DNA of 64,000 bases from Bin5 sp965204525 (GTDB lineage: Bacteria > Chloroflexota > Anaerolineae > Caldilineales > Caldilineaceae): the NCBI GenBank assembly GCA_965204525.1, contig OZ241994.1, forward strand, positions 992,001-1,056,000, given 5' to 3'. A program made the translations under genes and the position numbers. The notes beneath the pieces are model-generated. The model searched no databases, was not told where the DNA came from, and worked only from the letters and a program-made list of their open reading frames with translations. This document shows, in pieces, positions 1-8,952 of this stretch (position 1 is its first letter; each line of letters starts with the position of its first letter).

Positions 1-188
1 CGGGCCAGGGAGAAAAGCTTCTGAGTAGCCGCGGGTTGCTCGGTTACTGACTTCAGTTACGCTGGACCTGTCGTATCATTCCCTATGCGAGCCTTTTGGC
101 GGGCAGAGCAGGCAAACGGGAAACGATTCTAGGGCCGGCCGCGTCCTCCGATAGTGGGACAAGTGCTGGCAATACGAAAGAAAATCTT

Positions 189-1136
189 ATGTATCGCTTG
201 GTTGAACGTCGAAAGCTCTGGTTTCTGATTTCGTTGCTTGGCATCCTGCCAGGCATCCTTTTCATAGTGTGGAACCTCTCCACATCCGGCACCCTCCTGC
301 CTCTGAGTATCGATTACACTGGCGGTACACAGTGGGAGATGCGATTTGCCGAGCCGGTCGCGCCCACCGAACTGGGCAGCGTCTTCGTCGAAGCCGGATT
401 CACCGACACAAAGGCTTTTCATGTCGACGATGACCGCACGGTTCAGGTCAAGTTCAAGAACATCGACATGGCCCGGAAAGAGGTGATCGAGCAAGCGATT
501 GTCGAACGATTCGGTGAGTTTGACGAGCGTCTCTACCGCAGTATTGGACCTGCCATCGGCGCGGAAGTGAGCCAGGCGGCCCTTTTGGCGGTAATCGCTG
601 CTTCGGTCCTGATCCTGGCCTATATTGCACTGGCCTTCCGAGAGATAACGCACCCGTTCCGATTTGGGGTCGCGGCCATCGTGGCACTTGTGCACGATGT
701 CCTGATCACAGTTTCCTTCCTTTCTATCATGAATCTGGTCCTTGGCTGGGAGTTGGATGCCCTCTTCCTCACCGCCACGTTGACGGTCATCGGCTTCAGC
801 GTCAACGATACCATTGTCATTTTCGACAGAATTCGGGAAAACCTTCGCCGGCGCCGTGGAGAGCCGTTGTCGATGGTCGCGAACCGCAGCATCATCGAGA
901 CGGCGCAGCGTTCCATCGCGACTCAGGTGACCGCGCTCCTCGTGCTTGCGGCAATTCTGATCTTTGGCGGGAGCACCTTGCGCATCTTCATGGCAACATT
1001 GATTGTCGGCCTCGTTTCCGGCACCTACAGTTCCATCTTTACTGCCACCCCGCTCGTCGTTGCATGGGAGGAAGGCTCTCTCCTGCCCAGGGCACGCAAG
1101 TCTGTCAGGGCGAGAGAACAGACCGCGCCTGCTTAG
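189..1136 (+). CDS. secF: Protein translocase subunit SecF
   Basis: Membrane subunit that works with SecD and SecYEG to complete protein export using the proton gradient. The 315-residue product has an N-terminal membrane segment after the RRKLWF stretch, the family motif IDYTGGTQ near residue 37, an extracytoplasmic domain, then five further hydrophobic segments with the conserved VNDTIVIFDRIREN block. The ATG at 189 is preferred over upstream in-frame starts because family members begin just before the RRK-hydrophobic segment. A secD partner would be expected just left of the window; the first bases could encode its last residues, but this cannot be shown. Family assignment is secure; the start is less so because no strong Shine-Dalgarno precedes it. 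Confidence 0.93.
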   Translation: MYRLVERRKLWFLISLLGILPGILFIVWNLSTSGTLLPLSIDYTGGTQWEMRFAEPVAPTELGSVFVEAGFTDTKAFHVDDDRTVQVKFKNIDMARKEVIEQAIVERFGEFDERLYRSIGPAIGAEVSQAALLAVIAASVLILAYIALAFREITHPFRFGVAAIVALVHDVLITVSFLSIMNLVLGWELDALFLTATLTVIGFSVNDTIVIFDRIRENLRRRRGEPLSMVANRSIIETAQRSIATQVTALLVLAAILIFGGSTLRIFMATLIVGLVSGTYSSIFTATPLVVAWEEGSLLPRARKSVRAREQTAPA

Positions 1137-1428
1137 TATAGGAACACATTCGTTTCTGGGCTTTAACCGGTCTTGGCCAGGGCCGCCAGTCCTGGAAATC
1201 TCTTAGCTGAAGGCTGCCTACTCTTGCTGCGACTTTCGAACCGGTCACTCTAGCATTCCCCCAAAGCCGGATCCCGGAAGGCTCTGTTTCCCAGTTGGTT
1301 TAGCCGACTGCGACAGACGCTCACAGACTACCTAGTAAATCCAGGCGGCGCTACGGATGCCCGGAACTACATTCGACAGGGCCTTATTTCGGGATATTCC
1401 AAAAAGAGCCAAATTGGACCCCGTCCCG
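1137..1428 (+). other. Intergenic region secF to carboxypeptidase
   Basis: About 290 bases with no convincing gene, tRNA, terminator or promoter on either strand. The in-frame extension of the downstream gene from 1357 lies here and may or may not be translated. Confidence 0.5.
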
Positions 1429-2595
1429 ATGCGCCTTTTGACGGTTCGAAATCTGCGTTGTGTTTTCCCGCTGTGGTGCCTGACTGCTTTCTTCCTGTGC
1501 GGATTCGGGCCGCCGACTATGGTCGACCGGGATGTGGCGCCGCGCCAGAGGTACACAGTCGGCCAGTTGGGCCAGATCAGGCAAGCCCACGTGCCGCCGC
1601 CCGACATCAGCGCTGCGTCCGTCCTGGTGTACGATCTCGAAACCGGTCGCGTACTGATGAAGAAGGCGGAACAGTTGCCGGTTTCGCCGGCAAGCCTGGC
1701 AAAGCTGATGACCGCTCTGCTCGTCCTGGAACAAGACCGCCTCTCGGACCTGGTTACGATTCAACGGGCCGACCTGATAGGAGAGGCCGCGATGGGACTG
1801 AGGGAAGGGGAAGAGCTATTCGTCGAGGAACTGCTATGGGGGATGCTGATACCAAGCGGAAACGACGCCGCGATGGCCCTGGCCCGCCACCATTCAAGCA
1901 CAGTGGAGTCGTTCGTTACCAACATGAATCTGCGGGCCGGGGACTTGGGCATGCACAACACGCTGTTCCACAATCCCAATGGATTCGATGCCGACGGTCA
2001 GGTCAGCAGCGCCCAGGATCTGTTGACACTGATCAAACTGCTTTGGGAATATCCCCTCTTCCGCGAGATCGTTGGCACCCCTGCGGCGACGGTGGCAAGT
2101 CACGAACTGCAGACAACCAATCGCCTTCTAGGGTCCTATCCTGGTATTAACGGAGTCAAGACTGGCACGACCCGGCAGAGCGGTCAGTCCTTGATTGCCG
2201 GTTTGGAAGAAGACGGCCATCAGCTCTTCGCCCTGGTGCTGGGAAGTGTGGATCGCTACCATGACATGAGACTGGTCTTGCAGGCTGTCAGGGGCAACTA
2301 TGGCTGGGTCCCATTGCACTTGCCGGAGCGCCCTACCGCTCTGGACCGGCTATTCGATTCGGAAGGAAACCGCTGGTTTCTGCGTGCTGATGGAATAAGT
2401 GTAGATCCGGCCGCGCTGGATGCTGGTCCGTTTTTCGAAGCGTTGCTGTCAGGTTGGGAACGCCAGGAGCTCCAGGTCTTCCGGCGCCTTCATCCCCCGC
2501 CTTCAGGAATGTGGACCACAGGAATGCCAGCCGGCGTCCTGGAATGGCGCTTGGGTGACAGGTTGATCGCAACCCAGCGCCTTTTTGTTGAGTGA
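1429..2595 (+). CDS. D-alanyl-D-alanine carboxypeptidase (serine-type, peptidase S11)
   Basis: Penicillin-binding-protein-type enzyme that trims the terminal D-Ala from peptidoglycan stem peptides outside the membrane. It shows the three active-site motifs of the family in order: SLAK (catalytic serine and lysine), SGN in IPSGNDAAMALA, and KTG in NGVKTGTTRQ. The ATG at 1429 gives a basic N-terminus followed by a hydrophobic signal segment (CVFPLWCLTAFFLCGF), which is why it is preferred over the in-frame ATG at 1357; neither has a clear ribosome-binding site. The C-terminal 120 residues beyond the KTG motif are not recognised. It sits between secF and rluB without evident operon linkage. Confidence 0.9.
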   Translation: MRLLTVRNLRCVFPLWCLTAFFLCGFGPPTMVDRDVAPRQRYTVGQLGQIRQAHVPPPDISAASVLVYDLETGRVLMKKAEQLPVSPASLAKLMTALLVLEQDRLSDLVTIQRADLIGEAAMGLREGEELFVEELLWGMLIPSGNDAAMALARHHSSTVESFVTNMNLRAGDLGMHNTLFHNPNGFDADGQVSSAQDLLTLIKLLWEYPLFREIVGTPAATVASHELQTTNRLLGSYPGINGVKTGTTRQSGQSLIAGLEEDGHQLFALVLGSVDRYHDMRLVLQAVRGNYGWVPLHLPERPTALDRLFDSEGNRWFLRADGISVDPAALDAGPFFEALLSGWERQELQVFRRLHPPPSGMWTTGMPAGVLEWRLGDRLIATQRLFVE

Positions 2596-2663
2596 AGTAA
2601 CGGCCCGGAAAAACGGCGCCCCCCCTCCCTCGATAGCATTACTTTTCAGGTTCGCAAGGACAG

Positions 2664-3560
2664 ATGGCTGAAGAACGGCTGCAAAAAGTACTGGCCGCGG
2701 CTGGAATCGCCAGCCGCAGAGCAAGCGAAAAACTGATAACTTCCGGGCGCGTTCGCGTCGACGGAAATGTTGTCACCACCTTGGGTACAAGAGTAGACCT
2801 AGCCACAGTATCTGTTACCGTTGATGGACAGTCGATTCGACTTGCGGAAAACAATATCTACTTCAGAGTCTACAAACCCAGGGGAATCCTGAGTGACATC
2901 GGCGGAGACACGGGCGGGCGAAGGACGGTTGCCCACCTGTTGCCTCAAGGCACACGCCGCGTTTTTCCCGTTGGCCGGCTCGACCTGAACAGTGAGGGTC
3001 TTGTCCTGTTGACGGACGACGGTGAGCTGACTAATAGACTTACGCACCCCCGCTTTGAGCATCCTAAGACCTACTTTGTCTTGGTGGCGCATCGGCCTTC
3101 AACAGATGCGCTTGTCCACATGCGAGAAGGGGTTGAACTGGATAGCGGTCGAACCGCTCCGGCCCGCGTCGAAATTGCGGACGGGTTGCCGGCTCGGCTG
3201 AATCTTGACAAAGGCGTTCAAAGATTTGGCGCGGCAGCTGCGGACGGATGGAAATCCTCGCCGCCTGAAAAAGGCGTATGGTTGCGCATTGTCCTGCGCG
3301 AGGGGAAAAAACGACAGATCCGGCACATGGCGGCTGCGGTCGGAATCAGTTTGAGACGGCTCATTCGTTGGTCGATCGGTCCCCTGACGCTGGAAGGCCT
3401 CCAGCCCGGAATGACCAGGGAGCTGACACCGGGCGAGGTATACGCGCTCAAGCAGATGGTGGGCAAGGGCTCAGGCAGCCGCCCGTCCGGAACGCGGCAT
3501 GGCAGGACGGCCGAACGGTCGCGCGCAAGAAGGCGCTCTTCGCTGCGAAACAGGCGTTGA
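2664..3560 (+). CDS. rluB: 23S rRNA pseudouridine synthase, RluB/RsuA family
   Basis: Isomerises specific uridines in ribosomal RNA. Residues 1-60 form an S4 RNA-binding domain (RLQKVLAAAGIASRRASEK), followed by the catalytic domain with the signature VGRLDLNSEGLVLLTDDG, in which Asp107 is the expected nucleophile, and the later motif GKKRQIRHM. The last 25 or so residues are a very basic Arg/Ser tail, as seen in many RluB-type proteins. An AAGGA-type Shine-Dalgarno lies 6-10 bases before the ATG. It could be RluB or the related RsuA/RluF; the long form and neighbouring cmk, a common partner of rluB, favour RluB. Confidence 0.9.
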   Translation: MAEERLQKVLAAAGIASRRASEKLITSGRVRVDGNVVTTLGTRVDLATVSVTVDGQSIRLAENNIYFRVYKPRGILSDIGGDTGGRRTVAHLLPQGTRRVFPVGRLDLNSEGLVLLTDDGELTNRLTHPRFEHPKTYFVLVAHRPSTDALVHMREGVELDSGRTAPARVEIADGLPARLNLDKGVQRFGAAAADGWKSSPPEKGVWLRIVLREGKKRQIRHMAAAVGISLRRLIRWSIGPLTLEGLQPGMTRELTPGEVYALKQMVGKGSGSRPSGTRHGRTAERSRARRRSSLRNRR

Positions 3561-3722
3561 CGCCCTTGGCTTTCGCCAACCCGGCCTCCCGAGGTTCAGA
3601 AACCTGACCGGGAGTAAGTTCGAGCCCGCACGCTTTGGACTTGGTCCTTTTGGACCCGATCGACGACCTGTCTTCAGCGACGGTTCGCTTCGGTAACCGC
3701 TTCTGCTTCTCTGGTACGAACG

Positions 3723-4496
3723 GTGAATGCCATAACGATTGACGGGCCGGCAGCGTCAGGCAAGAGCACTGTCGGCCACCAGGTCGGCCAGCGCCTGGAT
3801 TTCCTTTTCTTCGATACTGGCGTCATGTATCGGGCTGTCGCCTGGGCTATATTGGACAGAGGTATCGATAGCGCCGACGTTGAGGCTGTTGGACGCGTAG
3901 CCGAGCAGTTGCCTATAGGAGTCAAGGCGCCCGGCGCCGATGCGCAGGACGGTCGCCAGGCGACGATTCAAATCGGAGAACTGGATGTCACCTGGTCTAT
4001 CCGCAGCCCAAGAGTCGACAGTATCGTTTCCGTCGTGGCCGCGAACAGGCTTGTCAGGCAGGAGCTGAGCCGCAAGCAGCGCCTTATCGGTCTTGAATAC
4101 GGATCGGGCGCTGCAGAAAAGGCTGGAGTGGTGATGGTGGGCCGGGACATTGGTACTGTCGTCCTTCCGGAAGCGCCCCTCAAGATATACTTGAAGGCGC
4201 CCTTGGAGGAGAGGGCGAGACGTCGCTTTAGTGAGCTTGTCGAACGAGGGAACGAGGCCGACTTTGCCAGAATACTGGATGGCATGCGGCTTCGAGATCA
4301 GATTGATAGTGAGCGTGCGGTTGCGCCGCTGCGCCCCGCCCGGGACGCGTTTCAGATCCAGACGGACGGCGCATCCGTCCTGGAGGTCGTCGAACAGATT
4401 CTCCCGCTCGCAGTGAAACGCCTCGGGGTTGTCCCGTCTTCTTCCGGCAAACAAGACACGACTGGCGATAGTGATCTGAGTGCCGGTTTGACATAG
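3723..4496 (+). CDS. cmk: Cytidylate kinase
   Basis: Phosphorylates CMP and dCMP using ATP for nucleotide synthesis. A P-loop GPAASGKST occurs at residues 8-16, followed by LDFLFFDTGVMYRAV, the RSPRVDSIVS and GRDIGTVVLP motifs that mark Cmk, and the lid segment RARRRFSE. The start is GTG. At 257 residues it is somewhat longer than the usual 220-230, the excess being a nonconserved C-terminal tail after residue about 235. It follows rluB by 160 bases, an order common in bacteria. Confidence 0.93.
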   Translation: MNAITIDGPAASGKSTVGHQVGQRLDFLFFDTGVMYRAVAWAILDRGIDSADVEAVGRVAEQLPIGVKAPGADAQDGRQATIQIGELDVTWSIRSPRVDSIVSVVAANRLVRQELSRKQRLIGLEYGSGAAEKAGVVMVGRDIGTVVLPEAPLKIYLKAPLEERARRRFSELVERGNEADFARILDGMRLRDQIDSERAVAPLRPARDAFQIQTDGASVLEVVEQILPLAVKRLGVVPSSSGKQDTTGDSDLSAGLT

Positions 4497-4686
4497 GGAT
4501 CGGTCCTTGAATCGCGAACCGCGCGCTCGCGTCGTCCTCTGCCCCTCTCCTTTCGACAACCATTGGGCACGTCACATCCAGGCTGCATTCGCTGTAACGG
4601 ACACTGGATTGTGGTATTATTGCAGGCAGTTTTTGAACGTTCAGATTGGCAGTCGGCAGTTCCATTCAGCGCAAAGGGGTAGGAAT

Positions 4687-5655
4687 ATGGTCGCGCTGAC
4701 AAATGAGCAGAGACTCGAAATCTTCTACTGGATGGTCTTGGCTCGGACCTTTGATGAGGATATGGTTTCGCTTTGGAAACAGGGAAGGGGTCTGGGCGGT
4801 ACCTTCAGCCAGCGGGGCCATGAGGCTGTGAGCGTCGGCTCCGCTTACGCGCTTGCGCCGGAAGATATCATTGCCCCGATGCACCGCGACATCGGCGCCT
4901 ATTTTCTGAGGGGCCTGACCCCGCGCCGCGTCTTCGGCAACCTGCTGGGTAAGGTGTCAGGCGTTTCCGGGGGGCGAGACGCAAACATTCATGGCATGGG
5001 TGATCTGAGCCTGGGGATCGTTGGCTACATCAGCCATATTCCCATGTCGATGCCGATCACACTGGGCGTTGCCATGAGCCTCAAACTGCGGAACGAGGCC
5101 CGGGTCGCCATGACCTATGTTGGCGACGGGGGCAGCACCGCCGGCCTCTGGCATGAAACTCTCAATATGGCCGCACTCTACAACGCGCCCTATGTCCTGA
5201 TCGTAGAAAACAACCAGTACGCTTACTCCACCCATGTCACCGACCAGATGCCGATCGAAAACATTGCCGACCGCGCTCCCGGTTACGACATTCCGGGCAC
5301 AATTGTGGACGGGAACGACGTCGAAGCCGTATATCGGGCGACTTGCGAAGCGGTGGAAAGGGCAAGGCAGGGCGGCGGCCCTTCGCTCATCGAGGCCAAG
5401 ACCATGCGCATGTTGGGCCACGCAATTCATGACGGCGCCGAATATGTCCCCAAGGAACTGCTGGCCGAATGGGAAAAAAAGGACCCTGTCGCTCGTTATC
5501 AAGCCAGGCTGCTCGCCGAAGAGGTGGCTGACAAGGAAGAACTGAATGAGATTCGCCAACGCGCAGCGGTTGAAATCGAAGACGCGATCGATTTCGCCGA
5601 AGCCAGTCCGCATCCCGAACCGGACTCCGTTGAAGAGGGCATCTATGCGCCTTGA
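4687..5655 (+). CDS. pdhA: Thiamine-dependent 2-oxo acid dehydrogenase E1 component, alpha subunit
   Basis: Alpha subunit of a pyruvate (or branched-chain 2-oxo acid) dehydrogenase E1 enzyme; binds thiamine diphosphate with a beta partner. The TPP motif runs from YVGDGGST to IVENNQYAYST (about residues 140-180), and the N-terminal MVLARTFDEDM block is typical. The start at 4687 is chosen because an AGGGG/GGA Shine-Dalgarno lies just upstream. The 322-residue length is normal. No E1-beta, E2 or E3 gene is nearby: the next gene is an mgtE relic, so the partner must be encoded elsewhere. It may equally be acetoin dehydrogenase E1-alpha, which is indistinguishable at this level. Confidence 0.85.
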   Translation: MVALTNEQRLEIFYWMVLARTFDEDMVSLWKQGRGLGGTFSQRGHEAVSVGSAYALAPEDIIAPMHRDIGAYFLRGLTPRRVFGNLLGKVSGVSGGRDANIHGMGDLSLGIVGYISHIPMSMPITLGVAMSLKLRNEARVAMTYVGDGGSTAGLWHETLNMAALYNAPYVLIVENNQYAYSTHVTDQMPIENIADRAPGYDIPGTIVDGNDVEAVYRATCEAVERARQGGGPSLIEAKTMRMLGHAIHDGAEYVPKELLAEWEKKDPVARYQARLLAEEVADKEELNEIRQRAAVEIEDAIDFAEASPHPEPDSVEEGIYAP

Positions 5656-5782
5656 GGGCGAAGGCAATCTAGCGCCTCTTCATTGAACTTGACTCCTCTC
5701 CGTCCCCTGACAGGCGTAGGAATTCGGCGCAACCAGCAGAAAGCAACGCGATTCGCCGGCCGCGATTCGGCCGGCGATTCTG

Positions 5783-6376
5783 TTGGATTTATCCTGCGTT
5801 CACCTTATCGAACCGGATGCCCAGCACGCTATCATGCAGGAACTTCCTTGGGAAGAGGTAGCCGACGTATTGGAGGAGCTCGACGAAGAAGAGATGGTGG
5901 AGGTCGTCCAGGGATTGACTGTCGTGGCCCAGTTTGCAGGGACCATTGCCGCGGTGGCAATCCTCGCCGCGCTGATGCCCGTAGTAGCGGCCCAGGGAGG
6001 CAACGCCGGCAACCAGTCGATGACGATCATTGTGCGTTCTTTAGCGCTTGGCCAGATCGATCTGAGGAACTTCTGGGCAGTAATTCGGCACGAACTCGGC
6101 GTCGGCATACTGCATGGCATTGCGCTGGGCGCGTTGGTGGCTGCTGTCACGTTCGTTTGGATAGGCAATCCGGTTTTGAGCGCAGTGATCGGGACTGCCA
6201 TGCTGGGAAACTTTCTCGTGGCGGCCATCGTAGGCGTTCTCGTCCCCATGACCCTGCGCCGTTTCGGCGTCGATCCTGCCTTCGGGTCCAGCATGTTGGT
6301 CACCGCGTCTACCGACATCCTTGGCTTTTCGATCTTTCTGGGATTGGCCAGCTACCTTGTTGCCTGGCTGGTCTGA
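5783..6376 (+). pseudogene. mgtE: Internally deleted MgtE magnesium transporter relic
   Basis: The reading frame joins a piece of the MgtE N-terminal helical domain (ELPWEEVADVLEELDEEE) directly to the C-terminal membrane domain, with the family signature MPVVAAQGGNAGNQSMTIIV and the helices that follow. A normal MgtE is about 450 residues and carries two CBS domains and a first membrane helix between these parts; all of that, roughly 250 residues, is missing, and the extreme N-terminus is cut as well. The only in-frame starts are TTG/CTG with no ribosome-binding site, and stops lie at 5708 and 5717 just upstream. The frame is intact across the junction, so a short product is possible, but it lacks the magnesium-sensing and part of the channel-forming region. 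Confidence 0.7.
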
Positions 6377-6585
6377 TTCTCTAAAGTTGGAGCGAAAAAT
6401 ACGATTGCCCATTTCCAGCAGGTCGGGCGGACCGATGGAGATACGTCAACGACAGGACACCAAAGTGCTCTTAGGTGATTACGAACTGACGCCCGCCCGG
6501 CGCGTTTTCTTAATGATGTGCAGCACGCAAGAGGTTTTGCCAGGCTGACGGAACCTTTCTTTGTCAAGTGAACAACCTGTGAGAT

Positions 6586-8898
6586 TTGCGGGGAAACGTG
6601 TCTCTCTTGCTTTCCAGGATTAGAAAAGGCGTAGATGCGGAGAAGGGGCTGGTCGCCCTCCTGCTCTCCACATTTTTTCTGACCGGAATCGCATACAGCC
6701 TGGTCGTTCCCCCCTTCGAGACACCCGACGAAATCTACCACTACGCCTTCGCTCGCCATCTCGCCGCGGGCAACGGGCTCCCCGTGCAGGGCCCGGAGAC
6801 GACCGGACCCTGGGAGCAGGAAGGTAGTCAGCCGCCCCTCTACTACAGTCTGGTCGCGCTGGCGACGGCGGGCATCGATCAAGGCGGACTGGATGAGTTC
6901 GCGGTTCACAATCCCAGGGCGAACCTGGGAGATCCGCATCAACCGGGCAACAAGAACTACATGCTCTTCAGCGCCGAGAGCAGACCGCTCACGGGAGTGA
7001 ACCTGGCACTGCACGTCGGCCGCTGGGTTTCTGTTATTCTTGGCACGTTCACCGTCCTCTTTTCGTACCTTCTGGCACGCTTCGCCTTTCCCTCAGACAG
7101 ATGGGCCCGCCTGTTCACGACGGCGCTGGTGGCCACTATCCCTCAGTTCAGCTTTATCAGCGCAAGTGTCTCGAATGACAACATGATCACTGTTGTGAGC
7201 GCTGCCGCCCTGGTTTGGTTGGCGGCCAAATGCGGCCGCTCTTGGCGCGAGGGAATCCGCTGGTGGGAATGGATTGGACTTGGCCTGCTGTTGGGATTGG
7301 GTGCGTTGAGCAAACTGCAAGGGCTGGGGCTGCTTCCGCTCACGGCCTTCGCCGTTCTAACGCGTTTCAGGAGGAACAGAGACTGGAACACATTGCTGAG
7401 CGGCGCGCTTCTGGTCGGCGGTATGGTTCTGCTCGTCGCTGGGTGGTGGTACGCCCGTAATCTTTTTCTTTATGGAGACCCGTTCGGTACCAGGAACTTG
7501 CTCAGCGTCACAGGTCAACGTGTGGAGCCCTTGAGCTTCGAAGGTCTGTATGGAGAACTGCGCGGGCTGCAAATGTCCTTCTGGGGAATCTTCGGGTGGT
7601 TCAGCATTCTCCTACCTTCGTGGATATACAGCTTGTTTGAACTGCTTACAGCACTGGCAGTGTCGGGCGCAATCATAGACCTGATTCGAAATCTGAAGGC
7701 TACCCGGGGACCTGACGCAATACTGGAGCAGTCAGGCAACACCTTGGGAATCGCCTGGATCTGGGTACTGACTTCCCTTGCTCTCCTGGGCTACTGGATT
7801 TCCGTCGCGCAGGGGTCGCAGGGCAGGCTCCTGTTTCCTGCCATCAGTGCGCTTGCCGTAGTCGCCGTGACCGGCTTGCGCTTCTGGGCTGGATTTCTTC
7901 CTCGAATCGGGCGCATAGGACTGGGGATCATCATACCGCTTGGCCTATGGAGCTGCTCCCTCTTTGCCTTGGTAGATCTGTTGCCGGACTTGTACGGGTT
8001 GGATGAGACGGCCGGCTCAGTAGAGGAACTGCCGGCAGACGCTACGCTAATCGGGAAGGTCTATGGTGACGGCGTAGAGCTGGTCGCCGCCCGTCTGCCG
8101 GGCCCTGGCTCCTTCGCCGGCGACAATGTGCCCCTGACTCTATACTTCCGTGCAACGCAGCAACAGGAGCACGACCTCGAACTGTTCATCCATCTGCTGG
8201 ATGCGCACGACAGGCAGATAGGGAATGTGACGAGCCACCCGGGTTGGGGCGCCCGCCCCCTCACCTTGTGGCAGCCAGGCCTCATCTACGAGGACTCGTA
8301 CCAGATTCCTCTCGACCGGCCATCGCCCAAGTTTGCCAGGGTTCTAATAGGATTTGTCGATCCGAGCTCCACTGCCCTGGAGAACGAGGGACTCCTGCCT
8401 GTAGCAGGAGGGGGGCCCCGAATCGAAAGCCGTGTGCTCTGGACATATTACGAACAACTGGAGCCGGTGGCCGTCAGATATGATAGCGGAATCTCTCTTG
8501 TCGGGGTAGCGCTGGGACAGGGGGATGTTCAGCTTTCGACGAGGAAACTGATCGAACTTGGGCAGGATCGGACCATGTGGGTCGCGATGCAGTGGCAGGA
8601 AACTGTCGACTCAGACAAAGAGTACGCGACGTCGCTAAGGCTTCATCCGGTGAAAGATCAAGGCAGTTGGGTCTACCAGGAAGACTTGAAGCTATGGAAA
8701 CCAGTCAGTTCCCTCCCGGCAATTTCGACTCCAGGCGCCCCAGTTGATACTCTCGTTCGACTGGATCTGCCCAGCGAACTCCCCAATGGCGATTACGAAC
8801 TGCGTTTAGTAATCTACGACGCGGAAACGCTGCAGCCTGTGGTCCAAGACGGAACCTGGGAGCCGGAACTGCTCCTGGCACGCATAAGGCTGAACTGA
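6586..8898 (+). CDS. Large membrane protein, DUF2142/glycosyltransferase-39-like
   Basis: A 770-residue protein with about a dozen hydrophobic segments in the first 480 residues and a soluble beta-rich C-terminal part of about 290 residues. The first extracytoplasmic loop holds PPFETPDEIYHYAFARH and then EGSQPPLYYSL, the pattern of the DUF2142 and GT39/PMT-like families, whose members use polyprenyl-phosphate sugars or are uncharacterised membrane glycosyltransferases. The start is uncertain: TTG at 6586 or GTG at 6598. No partner gene for glycan assembly is adjacent. Function is inferred only from the motif and topology. Confidence 0.7.
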   Translation: MRGNVSLLLSRIRKGVDAEKGLVALLLSTFFLTGIAYSLVVPPFETPDEIYHYAFARHLAAGNGLPVQGPETTGPWEQEGSQPPLYYSLVALATAGIDQGGLDEFAVHNPRANLGDPHQPGNKNYMLFSAESRPLTGVNLALHVGRWVSVILGTFTVLFSYLLARFAFPSDRWARLFTTALVATIPQFSFISASVSNDNMITVVSAAALVWLAAKCGRSWREGIRWWEWIGLGLLLGLGALSKLQGLGLLPLTAFAVLTRFRRNRDWNTLLSGALLVGGMVLLVAGWWYARNLFLYGDPFGTRNLLSVTGQRVEPLSFEGLYGELRGLQMSFWGIFGWFSILLPSWIYSLFELLTALAVSGAIIDLIRNLKATRGPDAILEQSGNTLGIAWIWVLTSLALLGYWISVAQGSQGRLLFPAISALAVVAVTGLRFWAGFLPRIGRIGLGIIIPLGLWSCSLFALVDLLPDLYGLDETAGSVEELPADATLIGKVYGDGVELVAARLPGPGSFAGDNVPLTLYFRATQQQEHDLELFIHLLDAHDRQIGNVTSHPGWGARPLTLWQPGLIYEDSYQIPLDRPSPKFARVLIGFVDPSSTALENEGLLPVAGGGPRIESRVLWTYYEQLEPVAVRYDSGISLVGVALGQGDVQLSTRKLIELGQDRTMWVAMQWQETVDSDKEYATSLRLHPVKDQGSWVYQEDLKLWKPVSSLPAISTPGAPVDTLVRLDLPSELPNGDYELRLVIYDAETLQPVVQDGTWEPELLLARIRLN

Positions 8899-8952
8899 AT
8901 GAAGGAAACTACAATGAAGAGGAGTCTTTGAAATCAGTTTTCGGAACACCTG

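Noticed and set aside
1..24. Possible last codons of secD at the left edge (reads ...RAREKSF then stop)
   Set aside because: Seven residues cannot support a call, and the 160-base gap to secF is larger than usual for secDF.
4592..4620. Promoter-like CTGTAA / TATTAT pair upstream of the E1-alpha gene
   Set aside because: The -35 matches only three of six bases; not convincing without transcript data.
6422..6547. Small open frame starting MEIRQRQDTK in the gap before the DUF2142-like gene
   Set aside because: About 40 codons, no ribosome-binding site and no recognisable family.
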